The notes under the pieces were generated by a model that searched no databases, was not told the origin of the DNA, and worked only from the letters and a program-made list of their open reading frames with translations. From NCBI GenBank assembly GCA_038233135.1, contig JBBSMN010000109.1, positions 1-9,906 on the forward strand: DNA of 9,906 nt, read 5' to 3'. Shown in pieces: positions 1-5,268 of the stretch. The stretch is from JACCVL01 sp038233135. Lineage in GTDB: Bacteria; Actinomycetota; Actinomycetes; Propionibacteriales; Nocardioidaceae. The translations under genes and the position numbers were made by a program. Numbering within the stretch: position 1 is the stretch's first letter; every line of letters begins with the position of its first letter.

Positions 1-323
1 ATCTCGCCCCCGACCAGGCGATGCGGGCGATCACCGACGTGGTCAAGAAGTTCGAGATGCCCGGGGCCGACATCAAGGGCTTCCAGCGCAAGGCCGTCGA
101 GATGGCCGTCGCCGGCGTCTACGACCTGCGCCAGCACCGCGACGACGTCGTGCTGCCCGTCCTTCGGTACTGGAAGGTGTTCGACGTCGAGGGACTCGGC
201 GAGGAGGGCGAGACCGCGCGCACCGAGCTGTCGGAACACCTCGACCAGCTGGACGTCCAAGCCACCCGGTTCGAGGACCGTCGCGACGCCCTTCAGGCTC
301 GGATGGCCGCCCGTAAGGGCTGA
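1..323 (+). CDS. Acyl-[acyl-carrier-protein] desaturase, C-terminal part (5' truncated by window)
   Basis: The frame is open from the window edge (first full codon at position 3, reading LAPDQA before the first Met at 21) to TGA at 321-323, so this is the last ~106 residues of a longer protein. The pattern FEMPGADIKGF followed by AVAGVYDLRQHRDDVVLPVLRYW matches the C-terminal helices of the soluble di-iron acyl-ACP desaturases (FA_desaturase_2 family, mycobacterial DesA1/DesA2 type). These introduce a double bond into ACP-bound fatty acids in the cytosol. The iron-ligand Glu/His motifs lie upstream of the window and cannot be checked. The Met at 21 is internal, not a start. The tail is charged and helical (ARTELSEHLDQLDVQATRFEDRR), as in the family. 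The gene converges on ribD with 44 bp between stops, a space partly filled by the 22-bp tandem repeat. Family assignment is firm; substrate and paralogue are not resolvable. Confidence 0.87.
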   Translation, partial: LAPDQAMRAITDVVKKFEMPGADIKGFQRKAVEMAVAGVYDLRQHRDDVVLPVLRYWKVFDVEGLGEEGETARTELSEHLDQLDVQATRFEDRRDALQARMAARKG

Positions 324-346
324 CCCCTGGACGACCGACAACGATC

Positions 347-402
347 CACGGATCGCGGTGCAGAAACTCACGGATCGCGGTGCAGAAACTCACGGATCGC
401 GG
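347..402. repeat. 22-bp direct tandem repeat, 2.5 copies, at the desaturase/ribD convergence
   Basis: Two identical 22-bp units occupy 347-368 and 369-390, each beginning CACGGATCGCGG and ending CAGAAACT, followed by a 12-bp partial third copy at 391-402. All copies are in the same orientation and there are no spacers, so this is not a CRISPR. The repeat overlaps the last codons of ribD (see that entry) and the space after the desaturase stop. The unit is not a multiple of three. It may be a local duplication or a dispersed repeat family; a genome-wide search would tell. Confidence 0.9.
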
Positions 403-1453
403 GGGTGGTGGTTGCTTCGATGCGGACGTCGGCACCGATCCGCCGTACGTCGACGAGCTCGAGCCGGTGCGCCGCCGTGATCGTGTGCACTCCCGCAGGG
501 CCGAGCGCCGCAGGCCCCGCACCCAGCAGCGCCGGCGCAACGTAGGCCACCACCCGGTCGACGAGCCCGGCGGCCACGGCCGCCCCGGCCAGCAGTGGCC
601 CCCCCTCGAGCAGCACGTGCCGTCGGTCGCGCTCGAACAGCGCCGCCAGCAGCGCGTCCAGGTCGAGCCTGCCGTCGGGACCCGTGCCGACGTCGGCCCC
701 GGTCGCCACCCAGGTCTCGGCGGCGCCGTCGCGCACCCGGGCGCCTGCGGGTGTCCGGCCGTGGGTGTCGGCCACGACCCGCAGCGGTTGCTGGGCCGGG
801 ACCGTCCCGTCGCCCGGTCGCACGGTCAGGCTGGGGTCGTCGAGCAGCACCGTGCCGGCACCGACCAGGATGGCATCGCACTCGGCCCGCAGCAGGTGGA
901 CGTCGGCCCGCGCCGCCGCGCCGGTGATCCAGCGGCTGCTCCCGTCCGCGGCCGCCACCCGGCCGTCGAGCGTGCCGGCCAGCTTCCAGGTGAGGTACGG
1001 CCGCCCCCGCCGTACGGCGGTGAGCCACGGCCTGTTGACGTCCTCGGCGGCCGCCAGCGCGGGACCGTCCACCTGGTCGACGGTGACCCCCGCAGCACGG
1101 AGCCGGGCCAAGCCGCCGGCTGCCTCGGGCCAGGGGTCGAGCACCCCGACGACCACCCGCGCGATGCCGGCCGCCAGCAGTGCCTCCGTGCATGGCCCGG
1201 TGCGCCCGGCGTGTGCGCACGGCTCCAGGGTGACCACCGCCGTGCCGCCGCGGGCCAGCGGGCCAGCCGCCTCGAGCGCAACCACCTCGGCGTGCGGTCC
1301 GCCTGCCCGCTGGTGCCAGCCCGCGCCTGCCTCGGTGCCGTCCGCGGCGAGCACGACGCACCCCACCACCGGGTTGGGCGACGTACGCCCACGGCCCCGC
1401 GCCGCCAGGTCGACCGCGCGCCGCATCGCCGCCCGTTCGGCTGGTCCGACCAC
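368..1453 (-). CDS. ribD: RibD: bifunctional pyrimidine deaminase / uracil reductase of riboflavin synthesis
   Basis: Two-domain cytosolic enzyme for the second and third steps of riboflavin synthesis: deamination of the diaminopyrimidinone ribosyl phosphate from GTP cyclohydrolase II, then NADPH-dependent reduction of the ribosyl chain. The 361-aa protein shows an N-terminal CMP/dCMP-deaminase zinc site, HAE at residues 54-56 and PC-x8-C at 78-88 (ligands H54, C79, C88; catalytic E56). The reductase domain follows, with TWKLAGTLDGR (155-165), SSRWIT (172-177), VGAGTVLLDDP (197-207) and LLEGGPLLAG (281-290). I chose GTG at 1453 because GAGGAG lies 6 nt upstream (1460-1465) and the protein then begins just before the conserved first helix; the frame is open further upstream but unlike the family. 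No FMN riboswitch or other rib gene is visible. Oddity: the last ten residues, AIREFLHRDP, and the stop codon come from the 22-bp repeat, so the C-terminus looks extended by repeat insertion. Confidence 0.95.
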   Translation of the reverse strand: MVGPAERAAMRRAVDLAARGRGRTSPNPVVGCVVLAADGTEAGAGWHQRAGGPHAEVVALEAAGPLARGGTAVVTLEPCAHAGRTGPCTEALLAAGIARVVVGVLDPWPEAAGGLARLRAAGVTVDQVDGPALAAAEDVNRPWLTAVRRGRPYLTWKLAGTLDGRVAAADGSSRWITGAAARADVHLLRAECDAILVGAGTVLLDDPSLTVRPGDGTVPAQQPLRVVADTHGRTPAGARVRDGAAETWVATGADVGTGPDGRLDLDALLAALFERDRRHVLLEGGPLLAGAAVAAGLVDRVVAYVAPALLGAGPAALGPAGVHTITAAHRLELVDVRRIGADVRIEATTTPAIREFLHRDP

Positions 1454-1459
1454 GTGTTT

Positions 1460-1465
1460 CTCCTC
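1460..1465 (-). promoter_or_regulatory. Ribosome binding site deciding the ribD start
   Basis: GAGGAG on the minus strand sits 6 nt upstream of the GTG at 1453-1451. It is the only strong Shine-Dalgarno match near the expected N-terminus and settles the start against the longer in-frame extension to 1615. Confidence 0.75.
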
Positions 1466-1467
1466 TG

Positions 1468-1572
1468 TCAGGCGGCGGCCGCGAGTCCAGGCGCGGACGC
1501 TGTGCCGTCCATGTGCGACGCGATCTTCTCCAGGTCTCGGCGGGTGCTCGCCAAGTAGGTCTCGGGGTTCAC
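1468..1572 (-). pseudogene. 34-codon ORF just upstream of ribD, possible C-terminal gene remnant
   Basis: On the minus strand a GTG at 1572 opens a frame reading VNPETYLASTRRDLEKIASH and then MDGTASAPGLAAAA, ending at TGA 1470-1468, 14 nt before the ribD start. The residue mix (amphipathic helix followed by an Ala-rich tail) looks more like the end of a real protein than random high-GC sequence. There is no ribosome binding site before the GTG, and an in-frame stop lies nine codons upstream. It could be the tail of a decayed gene, a small leader peptide coupled to ribD, or chance. I do not recognise the family. Confidence 0.25.
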
Positions 1573-2434
1573 ATGAGGGACGGTAGACGATCAGCCGGCG
1601 AACCCTCGGCGGCAACGCAGCTGCTATCCGGCCGGTGAGCGGGGGACGCCGCTGCCCACCTCGATTCCGGTGCTGAGGACCTACCGCTGCTGCTGGGGCT
1701 TCGAGGCTCGCGACGTTATGTCATGTGACCCCGCGGAGTCACCTGCTCGGTGCGACTCACCGCCATCCGTGGGCGGCGCGTGGCTCCGTGGTTGCGCGCC
1801 ATCACCCAGTGCGCGATCTGCCTGATCGCAATCATCGAGACGAGGTGGCCGCCCCAACGACCGAATCAGGTTGTCATCAGCAGGTGGTGTGTCACGCCCA
1901 TCCGCAGCTAGTGACCAATCCTCCGGGCGGGAGTCGCCGCTGAGGCGTTGACCGGGTGCCCGCCGACATTGACGATCCCCGAGGCTCGAACCTGAGGTCT
2001 TCGTAGTAGCGAGACAGGCGGCCATCGGCTGCGACAAAGTCCAGATGCACACTGCGCTCGTCTGTACGGCCATCTCCTCGATATGGCCCTGTCAACGACG
2101 GCCCGAGGTGATCGCTCCTATCTCCGCGCTATCGCGTAGGCACTGCCAGGCGGTGCACATAGAACGCACGGCCGGGAAGGTCTCGCCAGGCCGGGCCTCG
2201 GCGCCGATGGTGACCGAGTCGGCCAGACATGGGGAGGAGTCTGGCAGCCAGCCCCGACTCCTCGTTGATCGTGCGGGAAGTCTAGGGCGGTCGGGTGCAG
2301 GGGTTGTGGCCAGCGAACGTCTCGACTTTGGTCAGCCGTTCGGCCCATCGCGCGGCACGGCGGCTGCCGCCACCGCAGCGGTCCTACCTACCGTGGCGAA
2401 CGGACGCCTCGAGGGGGCGTCGGGAGGGAAAGAC
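1573..2434. other. Long stretch without a convincing gene
   Basis: About 860 bp in which no frame on either strand looks like a protein: the open frames have mixed codon use, no ribosome binding sites and no recognisable motifs. GC appears lower than in the flanking genes by eye. One patch on the minus strand near 1978-2060 reads SVHLDFVAADGRLSRYYEDL, which is protein-like and could be debris of a small-domain gene, but it starts from a TTG and runs into unrelated sequence. An 8-bp inverted repeat (2234-2241 with 2256-2263) is present without a T-tract. The stretch must also hold the promoters of ribD (-) and of the 59-aa gene (+); none can be picked out confidently. I interpret it as decayed or acquired DNA. 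Confidence 0.5.
2423..2427 (+). promoter_or_regulatory. Strong Shine-Dalgarno of the 59-aa membrane protein
   Basis: GGAGG inside GGGAGGGAA lies 7 nt upstream of the ATG at 2435. It fixes the start of this short gene within a longer open frame whose upstream part (from 2045) looks non-coding. Confidence 0.7.
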
Positions 2435-2614
2435 ATGAGCGCTGTCGAACCAGTAGCCCAGATGGCCGGCGCACCGGATGAGGGCCCGGACGGTGGGGTG
2501 GATCCGACGGTCGTCGGCCACGCCGCCGCCATGGAGTGGATCGGTCTGGCCGCGATGCTGCTCGTCGTGTTCGTCGCGTTGCCGTTGACGGTCCTGGCAT
2601 TGCAGACACGCTGA
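2435..2614 (+). CDS. 59-aa single-pass membrane protein, unknown function
   Basis: A 59-residue protein starting at ATG 2435 behind a near-consensus ribosome binding site. Residues 1-33 are hydrophilic and acidic (DEGPDGGVDP). Residues ~34-56 form one hydrophobic helix (EWIGLAAMLLVVFVALPLTV), and the protein ends in QTR. This suggests a single transmembrane segment at the very C-terminus, a tail-anchored arrangement with most of the chain probably cytosolic. No signal peptidase site, lipobox or metal motif is visible. The TGA (2612-2614) directly abuts the stop of the convergent pepC, leaving no untranslated space between the two genes. I do not recognise the family. The strong ribosome binding site and clear hydrophobic segment argue for a real gene, but its size keeps certainty moderate. 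Confidence 0.62.
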   Translation: MSAVEPVAQMAGAPDEGPDGGVDPTVVGHAAAMEWIGLAAMLLVVFVALPLTVLALQTR

Positions 2615-3955
2615 TCAGCCTGCGCTGGCAAGTGCCCCCATCGGGTCCCAGGCCGGCAGTCGTACGGGCTCCTGGTCCAGCCGGGCCACGAGCTCGGCCG
2701 GGAGCCGGTCGCGGTGCACCGCGACCTCGAACAGGTGCTCGCCGAACCAGTTGTCGTTCATGGTCCAGAAGCCCTTGTCGCCGCGGGTCTCGCCCCAGCT
2801 GTTCTCGACCCGCCAGCGCCGGGGCACGCCGTCGACGACGTCGACGCCGGTGAAGAGCATGGCGTGGGTCATCAGGGTGCCCTGGTGCAGCAGCCGGTCC
2901 GACTTGCTCATCGTCGTCTCGAGGTCGTAGACCGCGTCGTACTCATAGAGCTGGGCATCCCACAGCCCGAGTCCCGCGTTGCTCATCTGCGCCGTGTCGC
3001 ACCCGAACCAGACCGGCTGACCGTCGACGAGCGAGTCCATCGTCGCCTGCTTGATGACATCCATCTCCACGTTGAGGTAGACGACCGGGGGCGCGTCCAC
3101 CACGTTGCCCAGGTGCTCGACGGTGTAGGTGCGTCCCTCTTCGCTGCCGGGGCGCGGGTCGTGGACCAGGCACACGTAGTCCTCCAGCGACAGCGGCGCA
3201 TAGCGCCGGGCGAAGTCCTGTGGGGTCAGCCAGCCCTCGCGGTGGAAGGCGCGGTCCTTGTCGTGCCACTGCCAGTAGACCCGCTCGGGGGGCGTGCCGA
3301 GGTGGATGGAAAGCACCCGGTGGACCCCGCCCAGCACCTCGGCCTTGGCCTCGCGCAGCTCCTGCAGCGACACACCGTCGGCGGCCTGGGCGCGAAGGTC
3401 TCGCGCGGCCTGGCGAAGGACGAGCCCTAGGGCCCGGTTCAGCCGTGCGGTGTCCGACGACGACTGCGTCTCGGGCATCGCCGTCTTGGGGACCAGCCCG
3501 TGCTTGGCGACCAGTGCGACGAACATGTTCCACTGCCCGCCGTCCTCGCCGGGAGTGGTCAGCAGATGCGCCACCGTACGGTCGTCGATGTCGAGGGCGG
3601 CGGTCTCGAGGATCGACTCCAGCCAGTGGTTGGCCCTCTCCAGCTTGTCCCAGAACAACAGGTAGTTCTGGGAGAACTCGAAGTCCTTGACGTCCAGCGT
3701 CGAGGCGGCCGTTGTGCGCAGCAGGTTGGTGCCCGCGAACAGCCAGCAGCGGCCGCTCTTCTTCTGGTCGCTGACCTGCCAGTTGTCGATCAGGTGCGAC
3801 ATCGACGCCTCTGTCTGGGTCACCACGGTCCGGTCCAGGGCCACTTCGTCGACCGAGGTGGTGGCGACCGCGTTCTGCAGTAGCCGGTAGGTCGAGTGCG
3901 CGCCGAAGTCCTTGGCGAACTGCTCGATGGTGGCCTGGTCGAGTGCTGCCCGCAT
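2615..3955 (-). CDS. pepC: Aminopeptidase C / bleomycin hydrolase (peptidase family C1B)
   Basis: Cytosolic papain-fold cysteine aminopeptidase that trims N-terminal residues from peptides; family members also hydrolyse bleomycin and homocysteine thiolactone. The 446-aa protein is full length for PepC/Blh (~440-455 aa). The catalytic set is complete: Q64 (oxyanion) and C70 in DQKKSGRCWLFAG, H364 in LMTHAMLFTGV and N385 in ENSWG. The end LPAWDPMGALASAG carries the conserved C-terminal arm that lies in the active-site cleft of the hexamer, here three residues longer than the usual ...GALA end. Start: ATG 3955, with GAGG 5 nt upstream, followed by a typical N-terminal helix (MRAALDQATIEQFAKDF); the 53 codons upstream in frame are not family-like. 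Its stop abuts that of the 59-aa gene. It stands alone on its strand, divergent from the 66-aa gene, so is probably monocistronic. Confidence 0.96.
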   Translation of the reverse strand: MRAALDQATIEQFAKDFGAHSTYRLLQNAVATTSVDEVALDRTVVTQTEASMSHLIDNWQVSDQKKSGRCWLFAGTNLLRTTAASTLDVKDFEFSQNYLLFWDKLERANHWLESILETAALDIDDRTVAHLLTTPGEDGGQWNMFVALVAKHGLVPKTAMPETQSSSDTARLNRALGLVLRQAARDLRAQAADGVSLQELREAKAEVLGGVHRVLSIHLGTPPERVYWQWHDKDRAFHREGWLTPQDFARRYAPLSLEDYVCLVHDPRPGSEEGRTYTVEHLGNVVDAPPVVYLNVEMDVIKQATMDSLVDGQPVWFGCDTAQMSNAGLGLWDAQLYEYDAVYDLETTMSKSDRLLHQGTLMTHAMLFTGVDVVDGVPRRWRVENSWGETRGDKGFWTMNDNWFGEHLFEVAVHRDRLPAELVARLDQEPVRLPAWDPMGALASAG

Positions 3956-4112
3956 GTGCACCTCATCGTTTGCTGGGGGTCGGTGGGGGGATCCTGGTCG
4001 CTCCCCGCGTGGAGCCCGACAATAACCCCGCGGATGGCGGGTCCATAACCCTGCCGGCGGCAGCTGCGGCGCTTCGCGGCTCTTGTGCGCGGGACGGCAC
4101 CGTGGCACCGTC
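3956..4112. promoter_or_regulatory. Divergent intergenic region with candidate pepC -10 element
   Basis: 157 bp between divergent starts. On the minus strand TATTGT (plus 4019-4024) is the best -10-like hexamer and would give a ~57-nt leader for pepC; no good -35 pairs with it. Around it are two direct copies of ATAACCC (4022-4028 and 4045-4051) flanking a small inverted repeat CCCGC/GCGGG (4027-4031, 4037-4041), an arrangement that could be an operator. The evidence is pattern only. Confidence 0.3.
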
Positions 4113-4313
4113 ATGGGTATGCAGGTTGCCTCCCGAAGCGACGCAGACGCCCCCGAGCGAGCGGCTGGCCGGCGCCGATGGGGGCGGCTCCCCGACCGGG
4201 TACGGGTCGAGGAGATGCGAGCGGGCGAGCCGGCCGGTGAGCCGCTCGACCCTGGCCTGATCTACGACCCCGAGCGGGAGTGGCTGATCCGCTACGGCGC
4301 CGCCGGCATGTGA
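4113..4313 (+). CDS. 66-aa hypothetical protein
   Basis: Short soluble protein beginning MGMQVASRSDADAP, with a basic patch (AGRRRWGRLPDRVRVEEM, residues 18-35), a Pro/Gly/Glu-rich middle and the end DPEREWLIRYGAAGM. The W-G-R-L-P-D-R-V-R segment and the D-x-E-R-x-W/F-x-x-R/K-Y ending resemble small uncharacterised actinobacterial proteins I have seen, but I cannot name a family. The start is ATG 4113 or ATG 4119; neither has a clear ribosome binding site, so either weak or leaderless translation is possible. There are no membrane segments or catalytic motifs. It is divergent from pepC and is followed, in the same frame and directly after its TGA, by the GNAT remnant. Confidence 0.55.
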   Translation: MGMQVASRSDADAPERAAGRRRWGRLPDRVRVEEMRAGEPAGEPLDPGLIYDPEREWLIRYGAAGM

Positions 4314-4433
4314 GCCGGTCTGCGTCCGCGTGTCGAGCTGTCGACCGACTCGCGAACGGGCGCACTCGGGTTGTATCAGAAGTCGGGCATGCAGGTGCGG
4401 CACCCGTTCACGCATTGGGCCAAGCGGCTGTAG
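4314..4433 (+). pseudogene. Decayed C-terminus of a GNAT-family acetyltransferase
   Basis: Directly after the TGA of the 66-aa gene the same frame stays open for 39 codons to TAG 4431-4433. It encodes VELSTDSRTGALGLYQKSG followed by MQVRHPFTHWAKRL. This is the hallmark end of GNAT acetyltransferases: the strand and loop before motif B, the (T/N)GALxLYxxxGM helix that contacts acetyl-CoA, and the last strand with an aromatic-rich W-x-K-x-L ending. The N-terminal ~100+ residues, including the acetyl-CoA pyrophosphate-binding R/Q-x-x-G-x-G/A loop, are absent; the preceding sequence encodes an unrelated small protein. There is no start codon or ribosome binding site of its own. I read it as a truncated relic, left after a deletion or after insertion of the upstream sequence. 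Confidence 0.6.
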
Positions 4434-4443
4434 GCTTGCGCGC

Positions 4444-4526
4444 GGTGTCGGGCCGCGGTAGCCCCGGGTCCCACAATTAGCCGCCACGAGCGGCCATGCG
4501 CCGTGAGGCGCTCCCGGCCCGACACC
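4444..4526. repeat. 12-bp perfect inverted repeat with 59-nt spacer
   Basis: GGTGTCGGGCCG at 4444-4455 is the exact reverse complement of CGGCCCGACACC at 4515-4526. The right arm is the start of the 16-bp tandem repeat next door, so the left arm is an isolated inverted copy of the repeat core. It lies in the ~170-bp gap between two convergent coding remnants or genes. A terminator role is conceivable, but the loop is long and there is no T-run. Confidence 0.6.
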
Positions 4527-4587
4527 TCTCTGGCCCGGCACCTCTCTGGCCCGACACCTCTCTGGCCCGGCACCTCTCTGGCCCGAC
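4516..4587. repeat. 16-bp tandem repeat, four copies plus partial, alternating A/G variants
   Basis: Four contiguous 16-bp units (4516-4531, 4532-4547, 4548-4563, 4564-4579), GGCCCGRCACCTCTCT, followed by 8 bp of a fifth. R is A, G, A, G in order, so the array is really two copies of a 32-bp unit, implying duplication of a dimer. It lies 18 bp past the 3' end of the 201-aa gene on the minus strand, outside any supported coding region. There are no spacers, so it is not a CRISPR. Confidence 0.9.
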
Positions 4588-4604
4588 TTCGGTGCCCAGC
4601 GCGG

Positions 4605-5210
4605 TCACACCAGCTGGTCTGACCGTTCGGTGCGCGCTGCCCGCTCCAGCTGCTCCGCGGTCGCCACCAGCCGGCTGGCCGACTGTGTGGACTGCGGCGG
4701 GTCCTCGTCCAGCATCGCCCGCCCCACCGCGAGCACTCGGGCGAACGCCGCCGCGCGCTCGAGCGTGACGGCGAGGTCGGCCACGACCACTCCTCGCAAC
4801 ACCGTGTCGGCCAGCTGCCGCACCTCGTCGGCTCCCGGCGGGTCCACGACCCCGGCGACGACTTCATGCACCGGGGCGGCTGCGCGGCCCGCGGCAAACT
4901 CTCGCGATGCACGAGCCGGGTCCTGGTGCACCGACGACCGCAGCAGGTACAGCCGCCACAGGGCGCCGGCGAGCGAGTCGGCCGGAGCGTCGGCCCACAG
5001 CGTGGCCAGCTCGTCGAGCCCCTGCTGGTCGGCCAGCTGCACGACCCGTTCGGCGACGACGGCGTCCCGGCTGTCTCGAGCGCCGCGTACGAGCAGTGAC
5101 GCCACCCGGGCGCCCGCCTCGGCCCGCAGCGCCGGGTCGTCCGAGCCCGGCACCTCGGCGAAGGTCCGGTCGCCGGGGAGCGCGGGGCGGTGGAATCGTG
5201 ACGTGTCCAC
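4605..5210 (-). CDS. 201-aa uncharacterised, mostly helical protein, actinobacterial-type
   Basis: Soluble, Ala/Leu/Arg-rich protein beginning VDTSRFHRPALPGDRTFAEV, then almost wholly helical. Distinctive segments are LAGALWRLYLLRSSVHQDP (~residues 81-99), AAAPVHEVVAGVVDPPGADEV (~109-129), LADTVLRGVVVADLAVTLERAAAFARVLAVGRAM (~131-164), and a final amphipathic helix ending in ERAARTERSDQLV. There is no signal peptide, membrane segment or catalytic motif. The pattern resembles conserved hypothetical proteins of actinomycetes encoded near RNase D, from memory and not checked; I assign no function. Start: GTG 5210 is preferred because the protein then begins at VDTSRFHRP; a GTG at 5237 would add nine residues, and neither has a strong ribosome binding site. 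It is last in the minus-strand cluster, 58 bp after the lipoprotein gene, and is followed by the repeat array. Confidence 0.75.
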   Translation of the reverse strand: MDTSRFHRPALPGDRTFAEVPGSDDPALRAEAGARVASLLVRGARDSRDAVVAERVVQLADQQGLDELATLWADAPADSLAGALWRLYLLRSSVHQDPARASREFAAGRAAAPVHEVVAGVVDPPGADEVRQLADTVLRGVVVADLAVTLERAAAFARVLAVGRAMLDEDPPQSTQSASRLVATAEQLERAARTERSDQLV

Positions 5211-5268
5211 ACCCCGATCGTCGCACGCCGGCGGCACTCAGACCGCTATCCGGCACGATCGCGTCGAA

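Noticed and set aside
380..1586. Long plus-strand open frames opposite ribD (up to 392 codons)
   Set aside because: They are antisense shadows of a well-supported RibD frame. Composition is His/Arg/Pro/Gly-rich with no motifs and no ribosome binding site, as expected from high-GC third-position bias.
1977..1995. tRNA T-loop-like GGTTCGAGCC on the minus strand
   Set aside because: The flanks do not form the 5-bp T stem, and no anticodon arm or acceptor stem could be assembled around it.
1681..2095. Minus-strand open frames of 130 and 67 codons as genes
   Set aside because: No ribosome binding sites and mixed codon use; only a short patch looks protein-like. Kept as possible debris in the gap entry instead.
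2234..2263. GAGGAGTC/GACTCCTC hairpin as an intrinsic terminator
   Set aside because: Only 8 bp with a 14-nt loop, no T-tract, and no gene ending just upstream.
2714..3430. 238-codon plus-strand open frame opposite pepC
   Set aside because: Antisense to an intact PepC with all catalytic residues; the translation shows no family features.
3963..4541. 192-codon minus-strand open frame covering the 66-aa gene, GNAT remnant and part of the 16-bp repeat
   Set aside because: Composition looks random. It is antisense to the better-supported 66-aa frame and GNAT remnant, and its N-terminus falls in the repeat array.
4516..4587. 16-bp repeat considered as a CRISPR array
   Set aside because: The units are contiguous without spacers, too short, and no cas genes are nearby.
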